64,000 nt of DNA, from the NCBI RefSeq assembly GCF_023195775.1, contig NZ_CP096205.1:1612001-1676000 (forward strand), read 5' to 3'. The DNA is from Flavobacterium azooxidireducens (GTDB lineage: Bacteria; Bacteroidota; Bacteroidia; Flavobacteriales; Flavobacteriaceae). A model generated the notes under the pieces. It saw only the letters and a list, made by a program, of their open reading frames with translations. It searched no databases and was not told the origin of the DNA. Shown in pieces: positions 34,397 to 42,704 of the stretch; position 1 is the first letter of the stretch, and every line of letters starts with the position of its first letter. Position numbers and translations under genes: made by a program.

Positions 34397-34879
34397 ATGG
34401 ATAGTATTGAAAAAGAAAAGCAAGAACTTATTGAATTATTCGGAATTCATTTTGAAACACACCATAATTTACCACCATTAGCTTCAAGAATTGTTGGCAA
34501 TTTAATTTTAAATTGTAGAATTAAAGGACTCACTTTTGAAGAATTGGTTGAAGTAACCGGTGCCAGCAAAAGTTCCGTTTCTACCAACATAAATCTTTTG
34601 CTAAAACTGGAAAAGATACATTACTACACTTTGCCGGGAGACAGAAGAAAGCATTTTAGACCTTCTAATTTGGCAGATAGAATTCAAAATCACCTTAAAA
34701 TTCTTCATTCAGAAATTGAAATAGTTCATAAAGTAAAAGCTTTCGACGAAAAATATCGAATTTCTGCCGACTACGAAAAAGGAAGAAGTGTACTAAGCGT
34801 TTACCTTGAGTATGTTCACAATTTTGAAAAATTACTGCAAGATTCCATCAAAAAAATTAATCAATTAGAACAGCAATAA
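34397..34879 (+). CDS. GbsR/MarR-family transcriptional regulator
   Basis: A 160-residue protein with a winged HTH (about 25-95): LPPLASRIVGNLILNCRIKGLTFEELVEVTGASKSSVSTNINLLLKLEKIHYYTLPGDRRKHF. The SSVSTNINLL recognition helix and GDRRKHF wing are typical of the GbsR branch of MarR-like regulators. A C-terminal helical dimerisation region follows. It is the first gene of a run with RND pump genes (27-bp gap to the adaptor gene) and has a palindromic operator at its promoter. A local repressor of the pump is the likely role, with an unknown inducer. Confidence 0.85.
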   Translation: MDSIEKEKQELIELFGIHFETHHNLPPLASRIVGNLILNCRIKGLTFEELVEVTGASKSSVSTNINLLLKLEKIHYYTLPGDRRKHFRPSNLADRIQNHLKILHSEIEIVHKVKAFDEKYRISADYEKGRSVLSVYLEYVHNFEKLLQDSIKKINQLEQQ

Positions 34880-34905
34880 TCCGAACCTCTTAATCAATTA
34901 AATAT

Positions 34906-36015
34906 ATGAAAAACAAGTCTATTTTGACCTTAGTCATAACAGCACTCATTATCATTTCCTGCGGGAAAGAAGCACCTCAACCACAAGCCATGGGCCCAAT
35001 GCCTTTTGCGGTTCAAAAAGTAACGAAAGAAAACACAACCATCTATCAGGAGTTTTCTGCCAATATCGAAGGTCAACAAAATGTTGAAATCCGACCAAAA
35101 GTAAACGGATTTATTCAAAAAATTTATGTTGATGAAGGTCAACCGGTCAAAAAAGGTCAGTTATTATTCAAATTAGAAACACAAACCTTAAACCAAGATG
35201 CAGCAGCTGCCAAAGCGAGAGTGAAAGCCGCTCAAGTTGAGGTTGATCGAATGATTCCGTTGGTGGAACGCAACATCATCAGCAATGTGCAATTGGAAAC
35301 GGCTAAAGCAAATTTAGCCCAAGCTCAAAGCAATTACAGTAGTATTGCAGCCAATATCAATTTCGGAACAATTACCAGTCCGGTTGATGGAGTCGTTGGA
35401 AATCTTCCTTATAAAGAAGGAAGTTTAGTCAGTTCTACCAACCCTGAACCACTTACAACCATTTCCGATGCCAGAAATGTGCGAGCTTATTTTTCGATGA
35501 ATGAAAAACAACTGTTACAATTCAATCGTACGTTCAGCGGACAAACGATGGCGGATAAAATCAAGTCATTACCCGAAGTAAATTTAATATTAGCCGATAA
35601 TTCTCCTTATGAAATTAAAGGAAAAATTGAGACAATCAATGGTTTGGTAAACGGAAGAACCGGAAGTATTCAGTTACGTGCCGAATTCAAAAATCCAAAC
35701 GGAATTTTACGTAGCGGAAGCAGCGGAACCATTCAATTACCAACTGAACAAAAAGACATAGTCTTAATTCCGCAAATTGCCGTTTCGGAAATGCAAGGAA
35801 AGCAATTGGTTTTTGTAGTTGATAAATCGAATAAAGTTTCCACTAAAGTTATCCAAACCAAAGGAACTTCTGAACTCAATTATATTGTTTCCGAAGGTTT
35901 AAACGAAGGAGATTTAGTTGTGGTCGAAGGTGTTTCAAAACTACGTGACGGAATGGAAATCATCCCCAACGACGGATCTAAAAAAACAGCTCAAACCGCT
36001 ACTTCACAAAAATAA
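34906..36015 (+). CDS. RND efflux membrane-fusion (adaptor) lipoprotein
   Basis: A 369-residue periplasmic adaptor of the AcrA/MexA type. The lipobox ISCGKE puts the lipidated Cys near residue 19. Domains: barrel-sandwich/lipoyl halves (about 60-85, VEIRPKVNGFIQKIYVDEGQPVKKGQLLF, and 150-185, GTITSPVDGVVGNLPYKEGSLV) flanking an alpha-hairpin (about 90-150), then a beta-barrel and membrane-proximal domain (GMEIIP). It links the RND pump to the outer-membrane channel. Gene order regulator-adaptor-pump-channel is intact. Confidence 0.93.
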   Translation: MKNKSILTLVITALIIISCGKEAPQPQAMGPMPFAVQKVTKENTTIYQEFSANIEGQQNVEIRPKVNGFIQKIYVDEGQPVKKGQLLFKLETQTLNQDAAAAKARVKAAQVEVDRMIPLVERNIISNVQLETAKANLAQAQSNYSSIAANINFGTITSPVDGVVGNLPYKEGSLVSSTNPEPLTTISDARNVRAYFSMNEKQLLQFNRTFSGQTMADKIKSLPEVNLILADNSPYEIKGKIETINGLVNGRTGSIQLRAEFKNPNGILRSGSSGTIQLPTEQKDIVLIPQIAVSEMQGKQLVFVVDKSNKVSTKVIQTKGTSELNYIVSEGLNEGDLVVVEGVSKLRDGMEIIPNDGSKKTAQTATSQK

Positions 36016-36036
36016 TAACGCTCAAACTTAATCAAT

Positions 36037-39000
36037 ATGTTAAAAGTATTTATTGAAAGACCCGTTCTTTCAACAGTAATCTCTATTCTCATAACTATCC
36101 TGGGAATATTGGGTTTGATGTCGTTGCCCATCGAACAATATCCTGAAATTGCTCCGCCAACTGTGCAAGTAAACGCCACTTATACCGGAGCAAATGCAGA
36201 AACAGTTTTAAATAGCGTAGTCATTCCGCTCGAAGAAGAAATCAATGGTGTGGAAGGAATGACGTATATCACTTCGTCTGCCAGTAACGATGGTGCTGCC
36301 AAAATCAATGTATTTTTTGAATTAGGTGTCGATGCCGATATTGCCGCTGTAAACGTGCAAAACAGAGTAGCGAGAGCAACCAGTAAATTACCTGAAGCTG
36401 TTATTCAAACCGGGGTTACAACATTAAAAAGTCAAACGAGTGCCTTGATGTTCCTTTCCATGTTTTCGGATAATCCGGAATATGATGAGGTTTTTGTACA
36501 GAATTATGCTAAAATAAATCTAGTTCCAAAATTACAACGTGTAAAAGGAGTTGGACAAGTAAACGTTTTTGGAGCCAAAGATTATTCAATGCGAATTTGG
36601 ATTGATCCGGCAAAAATGGCGGCTTTCAAAGTCGTTCCGTCTGATATTCAAGCAGCGTTGAGAGAACAAAATCTAGAAGCAGCTCCGGGAAAATTTGGTG
36701 AAAATGCTGATGGAGTTTATGAGTATGTCATCAAATACAAAGGTCGTTTAGCCGAAATTTCAGAATATGAAAATATCATTATTAAATCCATCGGAAACGG
36801 AAATTTTCTTCGTTTAAAAGATGTTGCATCGATTGAATTAGGCGGATTTAATTACGGAACCAATAATATGGGAATGGGAAAACCGGGTGTTGCTGTTGGT
36901 ATTTTCCAAACATCAGGTTCCAATGCTCAAGAAATTATTGAAGAAGTAATGACCATTTTGGAAGATGCTAAAGCCGATTTTCCAAAAGGTGTAGATTATG
37001 TTGTGCCTTACAACACTAAAAAATTCCTTGATGCCTCTATTTCAAAGGTAATTACAACGTTAATCGAAGCTTTTATCTTAGTATTTATTGTGGTATTCTT
37101 ATTTTTACAAGATTTCCGTTCCACGTTAATTCCGGCTATTGCAGTTCCGGTTGCGATTGTAGGAACCTTTTTCTTCCTTCAATTGTTTGGTTATTCCATT
37201 AATATGTTGACGCTTTTTGCGATGATTCTCGCCATCGGAATTGTCGTCGATGATGCCATTGTCGTCGTCGAGGCTGTTCACGCTAAGTTGGATGAAGGAG
37301 TCAAATCTGCTAAAGAAGCCACGGTTTCTGCGATGAGCGAAATTACAGGAGCGATTATTTCCATCACGTTAGTAATGTCGGCTGTATTCGTGCCGGTGTC
37401 TTTTATCAAAGGATCTTCGGGCGTTTTCTATCAACAATTTGCGATTACGTTAGCGATTGCGATTTTAATTTCTGCTGTAAATGCATTGACTTTAAGTCCT
37501 GCTCTTTGTGCTTTATTATTAAAACCGCACGAAGGTTCAGAACATCATAAAAAAGGATTTAAAGATCGATTTTTTACTGCTTTCAACACCGGTTTTGATT
37601 CGATGACAAACAAATATGTCAACTCAATTGGCTTTTTATTAAAAAGAAAGTGGATTGCTGTTTTAGGATTAATTGTGGTTTCCGGAATTGCCTTGTTACT
37701 TTTCAAATCTACGCCTTCCGGATTTATTCCAACCGAAGACCGTGGTTTAATTATGGCAGACATCACTTTACCACCCGGAGCAACGTTGGAACAAACACAA
37801 AAAATTGTCAATGAATACGATTCAATCATTGCGTCAATGAATATTGTTGAAGCCAGAATGAATGTGGTTGGATTTAGTTTATTGAATAATGTTAACGGAG
37901 GTTCGTATGCGTTCTCGGTTATTCAATTAAAAGATTGGAGTGAGCGAAAAGAAGACAATCAATCGGTAGATGCTGTTGTGGGCGAACTTTTCGGAAGAAC
38001 AGCCGGAATCAAAGATGCCAGATTATTATTCTTCACGCCACCGAGTGTGCAAGGTTTTGGAATGGCCGATGGTTTTGAGTTAAAACTACAAGACAAAGGC
38101 GATGATGATTGGTTAAAAGTGAGTCAAGTTTCAGGCGAATTTTTACAAGCGTTGAATGCTCGTCCGGAAATTCAATACGCGATGACGAGTTTCAATCCCT
38201 CTTTCCCACAATATCAAATGGATGTGAATGTTGAAAAAACAAAAGAAGCCGGAATATCAATCAACCAAATATTTAACACCTTACAAGGTTATTATGGTGG
38301 ATTATATACAACCGATTTTAATCGTTTTGGAAAACAATACCGTGTGATGATTCAAGCAAAACCGGAAGACCGAGCAACTCCTGAATCACTGGATAATATT
38401 TTCATCCGAAATGCTCAAGACGAAACGGTTTCCATTAGCGAATTTGTGAATTTAAAACGTGTGTACGGACCAGAATCGGTTGCTAGATATAATTTATTAA
38501 AATCCATCAGCGTAACCGGAAAAGCAAATCCGGGATATAGTTCAGGTGATGCCATTAAAGCAGTGGAAGAAGTTGCCGCTCAACATTTACCGAAAACCTA
38601 CGAATATGAATTTTCAGGGATGACACGTGAAGAAATCATCGCTGGCGGACAAGCAGCTGGCGTATTTTTATTGAGTTTGATATTCGTCTATTTCCTTTTG
38701 GCAGGTCAATACGAAAGTTATGTGTTACCACTATCCGTAATTTTATCATTGCCTGTCGGAATTGCCGGAGCGATTGGTTTTGTCAATTTATTTGGATTAG
38801 AAAATAACATTTATTTCCAAGTAGCTTTAATTATGTTGATTGGATTATTAGCCAAAAATGCCATTCTGATTGTCGAATTTGCCATCCAGCGACGTCGACA
38901 CGGTATGGGCTTATTTGAATCGGCGATTGATGGTGCAAAAGCTCGTTTACGTCCAATTTTGATGACTTCGTTCGCGTTTATTCTCGGCTTACTTCCGTTG

Positions 39001-39180
39001 GCATTTGCTTCGGGTGTTGGTGCTGTTGGAAACCGTTCGATTGGAATGGGAGCCGTTGGCGGAATGTTAGTGGGAACACTTTTAGGGGTATTTGTAATTC
39101 CCGTATTGTTCGTTATTTTCCAAGGTTTACAAGAACGTATTAGCGGAAAGGCAAAAGAAACTGATCCAGAAATTTTATAA
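36037..39180 (+). CDS. RND multidrug efflux pump, HAE1/AcrB type
   Basis: A 1047-residue inner-membrane proton/drug antiporter. It starts with MLKVFIERPVLSTVISILITILG (TM1), has two porter halves with SMRIWIDPAKMAAFKVVPSDI, the TM4 proton-relay aspartates in AIGIVVDDAIVVVEAV, FIPTEDRGL after TM7, and GLLAKNAILIVEF in TM10 with the conserved Lys. Twelve TM segments are inferred. The HAE1 class exports hydrophobic and amphiphilic compounds. It sits 21 bp after the adaptor and 11 bp before the channel gene, one operon. Confidence 0.95.
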   Translation: MLKVFIERPVLSTVISILITILGILGLMSLPIEQYPEIAPPTVQVNATYTGANAETVLNSVVIPLEEEINGVEGMTYITSSASNDGAAKINVFFELGVDADIAAVNVQNRVARATSKLPEAVIQTGVTTLKSQTSALMFLSMFSDNPEYDEVFVQNYAKINLVPKLQRVKGVGQVNVFGAKDYSMRIWIDPAKMAAFKVVPSDIQAALREQNLEAAPGKFGENADGVYEYVIKYKGRLAEISEYENIIIKSIGNGNFLRLKDVASIELGGFNYGTNNMGMGKPGVAVGIFQTSGSNAQEIIEEVMTILEDAKADFPKGVDYVVPYNTKKFLDASISKVITTLIEAFILVFIVVFLFLQDFRSTLIPAIAVPVAIVGTFFFLQLFGYSINMLTLFAMILAIGIVVDDAIVVVEAVHAKLDEGVKSAKEATVSAMSEITGAIISITLVMSAVFVPVSFIKGSSGVFYQQFAITLAIAILISAVNALTLSPALCALLLKPHEGSEHHKKGFKDRFFTAFNTGFDSMTNKYVNSIGFLLKRKWIAVLGLIVVSGIALLLFKSTPSGFIPTEDRGLIMADITLPPGATLEQTQKIVNEYDSIIASMNIVEARMNVVGFSLLNNVNGGSYAFSVIQLKDWSERKEDNQSVDAVVGELFGRTAGIKDARLLFFTPPSVQGFGMADGFELKLQDKGDDDWLKVSQVSGEFLQALNARPEIQYAMTSFNPSFPQYQMDVNVEKTKEAGISINQIFNTLQGYYGGLYTTDFNRFGKQYRVMIQAKPEDRATPESLDNIFIRNAQDETVSISEFVNLKRVYGPESVARYNLLKSISVTGKANPGYSSGDAIKAVEEVAAQHLPKTYEYEFSGMTREEIIAGGQAAGVFLLSLIFVYFLLAGQYESYVLPLSVILSLPVGIAGAIGFVNLFGLENNIYFQVALIMLIGLLAKNAILIVEFAIQRRRHGMGLFESAIDGAKARLRPILMTSFAFILGLLPLAFASGVGAVGNRSIGMGAVGGMLVGTLLGVFVIPVLFVIFQGLQERISGKAKETDPEIL

Positions 39181-39191
39181 TAAAAAGTAAG

Positions 39192-40586
39192 ATGAACTAT
39201 CTAAAAATATCAAAAATAACGGTTGTCATTGCAGGAAGTTTAGTGATGCAATCTTGTTTTGTGGCTAAGGATTACCAAAGTCCGAACATAGAAACCGAAA
39301 AACTATTCCGAACTGAACAAGTCAAAGACAGCGTTTCATTGGCAACCGTTTCGTGGGAACAATTGTTTACCGATCCTATTTTACAAAAACACATCAGAAC
39401 CGGATTGCAAAACAATTATAATTTGAAAATCGGATTGCAAAATTTAGCCGCCGCAGAAGCCAATATGAAACAAGGAAAAGCCGGTTATTTACCCACTTTT
39501 TCTGCCAATGCAAGTTGGACACACCAAGAATTAGCCAAAAACAGTCAGTTTGGAAGTTTTTTCAACGGAGCTTTAGATCAATATGAATTGGCAGGAAGAC
39601 TTTCTTGGGAAGCAGATATTTGGGGAAAAATCAGAAGTAACAAAAGAGCTTTTGCCGCCAGTTATTTGCAAACGGTTGCAGCTCAACAAGCCATTCAAAC
39701 GCAATTGATTTCCAGTATTTCTGCCACTTATTTTCAATTATTGGCGTTGGATGCTCAAATAAAAGTGGCCGAAAAAACATTGGAAAACAGAAACCAAAGT
39801 GTTGAAACTATTCAAGCATTAAAAGATGCCGGAAGCGTAAATGCCGTTGCCGTAAAACAAACGGAAGCTCAATTATACGGAACTCAAGTTATTTTGGAAG
39901 ATTTAAAATACAACGTAAAAGTGTTAGAAAACACGTTAAGTATTTTACTCGGTCAAGCTCCCGGAACCATCGAAAGAGGTTTATTTGAAAACCAAACGAT
40001 GACCACTGATGTTAAAGTTGGAATTCCTGCTTTGTTGTTAAGCAAAAGACCCGATGTAATTTCGGCTGAAATGAATTTCAGAAATGCTTTTGAAATGACC
40101 AATGTAGCCCGAAGCAATTTCTATCCATCCTTAACCGTAACCGCCAGCGGAGGTTTTCAGAGTTTAGAATTGAAAGATTGGTTTAGTGCCAACTCGCTTT
40201 TTGCTTCGGTTGTTACCGGATTAGCACAGCCGATTTTTAATCAGCGACAAATAAAAACCCGTCACGAAGTAGCCAAAGCCAATCAGGAAAAAGCCTATCT
40301 TCAATTTGAGCAAACGCTTTTAACTGCCGGAAAAGAAGTTTCAGATGCGTTGGCTTCCTATGAAAATGAAACCGAAAAATTAGCCATCCGAACCAAACAA
40401 TTGGAATCGCTTCAAAATGCGGCGGATTATTCGGATGAATTATTACGTTACGGAATGGTCAATTATTTGGAAGTTTTAACTGCCAAAGACAACGCCTTGA
40501 ACACAGAATTAAGCACAATTGACAATCGTTTTCAACAGCTGAATGCCGTAATTTCATTGTATCGTGCATTAGGCGGAGGTTATTAA
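39192..40586 (+). CDS. Outer-membrane efflux channel lipoprotein (NodT/TolC family)
   Basis: A 464-residue protein with lipobox VMQSC (Cys 22) and the duplicated OEP architecture: long helices and short strands repeated in residues 60-260 and 270-460, with LSKRPDVISAEMNFRNAF, AQPIFNQRQIKTRHEVAKA and LTAKDNALNTEL as family blocks. It forms the trimeric exit duct of the RND system encoded upstream. A perfect terminator follows 8 bp after its stop, closing the operon before the TetR gene. Confidence 0.93.
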   Translation: MNYLKISKITVVIAGSLVMQSCFVAKDYQSPNIETEKLFRTEQVKDSVSLATVSWEQLFTDPILQKHIRTGLQNNYNLKIGLQNLAAAEANMKQGKAGYLPTFSANASWTHQELAKNSQFGSFFNGALDQYELAGRLSWEADIWGKIRSNKRAFAASYLQTVAAQQAIQTQLISSISATYFQLLALDAQIKVAEKTLENRNQSVETIQALKDAGSVNAVAVKQTEAQLYGTQVILEDLKYNVKVLENTLSILLGQAPGTIERGLFENQTMTTDVKVGIPALLLSKRPDVISAEMNFRNAFEMTNVARSNFYPSLTVTASGGFQSLELKDWFSANSLFASVVTGLAQPIFNQRQIKTRHEVAKANQEKAYLQFEQTLLTAGKEVSDALASYENETEKLAIRTKQLESLQNAADYSDELLRYGMVNYLEVLTAKDNALNTELSTIDNRFQQLNAVISLYRALGGGY

Positions 40587-40594
40587 TTCACATC

Positions 40595-40628
40595 AACTGC
40601 CTTGATGAATTTCAAGGCAGTTTTTAAT
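40595..40628 (+). terminator. Terminator closing the efflux operon
   Basis: Perfect 11-bp arms AACTGCCTTGA/TCAAGGCAGTT (40595-40605 and 40612-40622) and a T run. It lies across the longest frame of the next gene, which therefore must start later. Confidence 0.9.
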
Positions 40629-40637
40629 TTAATTAGT

Positions 40638-41240
40638 ATGGAATTGAAATCAGAAACCAAAGAAGATTTATTGCTTCAAAGTTTAACGTACTTTAAAAAA
40701 TACGGCAGTAAAAATGTGACGATGGATGATTTAGCGTCAGAATTAGCTATTTCAAAAAAAACGATTTACAAATATTTTAGCAGTAAAGAAGAATTAATCA
40801 GTGAATGTGTTGATTATTTGTGGATTCATTTTGAACAACAAACCGAAGAAATAAGCAAGTTAAAAATCGACTCATTAGCCAAAGTAATTTTGTTGTATGA
40901 ACTTGGTTTGCAAGAATTAAGAAAAACGGATTCACAATTTTTATATAGTTTGAAACGCTATTATCATCAATCGATGGAAAAGTATAATTGTTTCAGAACT
41001 AAACTGATTTTTGAAACGCTTTTAGGTTTTTTAACCGAAGCTAAGACAAAAGGATTCATTCGTTCAGAAGTAAATTTGAACTTATTTTGCGAATTAAATT
41101 TGCTTGATTTCGACGAAAAATTATATCAATTTAAACTTTTTGAACGATTTGAAAATGATGAAATTTTAGATCAATTAATCAAAAATCGCCTTCGCGGAAT
41201 TGTGAAAGCGGAACATCAACATTTGATTGATGAAATTTAA
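40638..41240 (+). CDS. TetR-family transcriptional regulator
   Basis: A 200-residue protein with an N-terminal TetR HTH (about 8-55, LLLQSLTYFKKYGSKNVTMDDLASELAISKKTIYKYFSSKEEL) and a variable helical ligand domain. The ATG at 40638 (MELKSETKED) is used because an upstream terminator occupies 40595-40628. Although it follows the pump operon, the terminator suggests separate or read-through expression. The second regulator next to the pump may control it, or another gene; the sequence does not tell. Confidence 0.87.
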   Translation: MELKSETKEDLLLQSLTYFKKYGSKNVTMDDLASELAISKKTIYKYFSSKEELISECVDYLWIHFEQQTEEISKLKIDSLAKVILLYELGLQELRKTDSQFLYSLKRYYHQSMEKYNCFRTKLIFETLLGFLTEAKTKGFIRSEVNLNLFCELNLLDFDEKLYQFKLFERFENDEILDQLIKNRLRGIVKAEHQHLIDEI

Positions 41241-41241
41241 A

Positions 41242-41694
41242 CTACTTTAACTTACTGCCTTTTGCCGCCCACCACGGAAGCGTTTCAACCTCTAAACGAC
41301 CCGCTTTTACAGCTGGATCTAAATTGGCTAAACTATCGGCTTCTTTCATCGTTTCGGTGTGAAAAAGTAAAAAACCGGCAACTGTTTCATGGTTATCCGA
41401 AGGACCGGCTATGCTGATTTTTCCGGTTTTATCTAACCATCCAATATGAGCCATATGTTGCTTTTGAAGTTCGGCAGCTTCTTCTTTGGAATGATTTCTG
41501 TTCTTTCTTTTTTTCAACAAAACCAAAAAATATTTCTGCATAACATAAGTCGTATCGCCTGATTGATAGGAAAACGTTTCGTGATTTGTTTTTACAATTT
41601 CTTTTTGAGACGTAACCACTTTTGCAGTATCCGTTTTAGTACTGTTGCACGCAAAAATTGTCCCTAAGAGCAGAACTAAACTACTTTTTTTCAT
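41242..41694 (-). CDS. YCII-domain lipoprotein
   Basis: About 150 residues: lipoprotein signal MKKSSLVLLLGTIFAC, a spacer, and a C-terminal YCII-related domain (about 65-145, YFLVLLKKRKNR, HMAHIGWLDKTGKISIAGPSDNH, GFLLFHTETMKEADSLANLDPAVKAGRLEVETLPWW). YCII folds resemble ferredoxin-like dehydrochlorinases and muconolactone isomerases; no function is known for secreted forms. The ATG at 41692-41694 is one base after the stop of the upstream lipoprotein gene, giving a tight three-gene operon. Confidence 0.78.
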   Translation of the reverse strand: MKKSSLVLLLGTIFACNSTKTDTAKVVTSQKEIVKTNHETFSYQSGDTTYVMQKYFLVLLKKRKNRNHSKEEAAELQKQHMAHIGWLDKTGKISIAGPSDNHETVAGFLLFHTETMKEADSLANLDPAVKAGRLEVETLPWWAAKGSKLK

Positions 41695-41695
41695 C

Positions 41696-42163
41696 TTATT
41701 GTTTTTCAATTTCCTCTAATCGCAATCCAATTCCAATTACATTCGGAAGATATTCTCCATCAAATTGATTCGAAATACTAATGCTGTGTTTTCCTTTGGT
41801 TAACATTTTGTCACTAAAAACAACTTGTCTTAAATCACAAACATCCCCCATGCATTCACCTCTGTCTTTGCCATTTTCATCTTTTATAGATAAATTAATT
41901 TTTTCGACACTTACGGTTCCATCCGGATTTTCAATTCTAAATTGTATCGGAATTTCAGGAAATTGAAAATCATGCACATGTCTAAAATCAAAAAATAAAG
42001 TATAGGTTGATTCTTTTTGAATGTCGATCGTATGTGTTTTTATTGTTGTTTTAAACCAACGATTATCTTTAAAATCGTTATCAATTTTTTGATAAACGGA
42101 TGATTTATCGCAAGAAAGCAATAGAAAAAAAGCAATAAAAAATAAAGGTTTTACTAATTTCAT
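41696..42163 (-). CDS. GldH-like lipoprotein
   Basis: A 155-residue lipoprotein (MKLVKPLFFIAFFLLLSCDKS, Cys at about 18) rich in beta strands. The order YTLFFDFRHVHDFQF, IQFRIENPDGTVSVEKINLSIKDENGKDRGECMGD, VVFSDKMLTKGKHSISISNQF, IGIGLRLE resembles the gliding-motility lipoprotein GldH in layout. It is not adjacent to other gld genes and could be a paralogue. Two Cys in GECMGDVCDL might form a disulfide. Its ATG overlaps the CYTH stop by 4 bp. Confidence 0.5.
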   Translation of the reverse strand: MKLVKPLFFIAFFLLLSCDKSSVYQKIDNDFKDNRWFKTTIKTHTIDIQKESTYTLFFDFRHVHDFQFPEIPIQFRIENPDGTVSVEKINLSIKDENGKDRGECMGDVCDLRQVVFSDKMLTKGKHSISISNQFDGEYLPNVIGIGLRLEEIEKQ

Positions 42164-42633
42164 TTTGTCCAGTTTTTATAAGGGTTTTTGCTTAAACAAG
42201 CATTATAATATTTTTCATCATTAGTTACTTCTTCTCCCAACCAATCGGGTTTTTCAAACGATTCTGATTCTGAATTTAATTCAATTTCGGCAATAATTAA
42301 TCCGTCGTTTTCGCCTGAAAAAACATCAATTTCAAACACGTGATTGCCTTTTTTTACTTCGTAACGAATTTTATCAATCACACCTTTTTCACAAATTGAC
42401 AAAAGTTGTTCAGCTTCATTGAGTGGAATTTCTTTTTCCCATTCCAAACGACTCATTCCGGACTCATTTCCTTTACCTTTAACGGTTAAAAAACCTTTTT
42501 CGCCTTTAATCCGAACACGAACCGTTCGTTCCGGAACCGAACTTAAATAACCTTGCACAATTCTGTTTTGACGAAAAGATTCTTCAACAAAAGCATCAGA
42601 AATCACTAAAAATTTTCGTTCGATTTCAATCAT
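42160..42633 (-). CDS. CYTH-domain protein (triphosphate tunnel family)
   Basis: A 157-residue protein starting MIEIERKFLV, the hallmark ExExK motif of CYTH/triphosphate tunnel enzymes. Further tunnel residues: TVRVRIKGEKGFLTVKGKG (basic strands), RLEWEKEIP, KIRYEV and IAEIELNSE. Members hydrolyse inorganic triphosphate or thiamine triphosphate, or make cAMP; substrate unknown. The frame extends 26 codons further upstream without homology-like sequence, so the ATG at 42631-42633 is chosen. First gene of a three-gene minus-strand operon, divergent from the Gcr-like membrane protein. Confidence 0.88.
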   Translation of the reverse strand: MIEIERKFLVISDAFVEESFRQNRIVQGYLSSVPERTVRVRIKGEKGFLTVKGKGNESGMSRLEWEKEIPLNEAEQLLSICEKGVIDKIRYEVKKGNHVFEIDVFSGENDGLIIAEIELNSESESFEKPDWLGEEVTNDEKYYNACLSKNPYKNWTK

Positions 42634-42704
42634 ATAATAATTTTTCACTACATTGTAAGGTAAAGATAATTCAATACATTCGTATAATAAAAAAAAAATA
42701 CTAT

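Noticed and set aside
40602..40637. Earlier start of the TetR gene at 40602
   Set aside because: That start lies inside a perfect terminator hairpin, so the ATG at 40638 is preferred.
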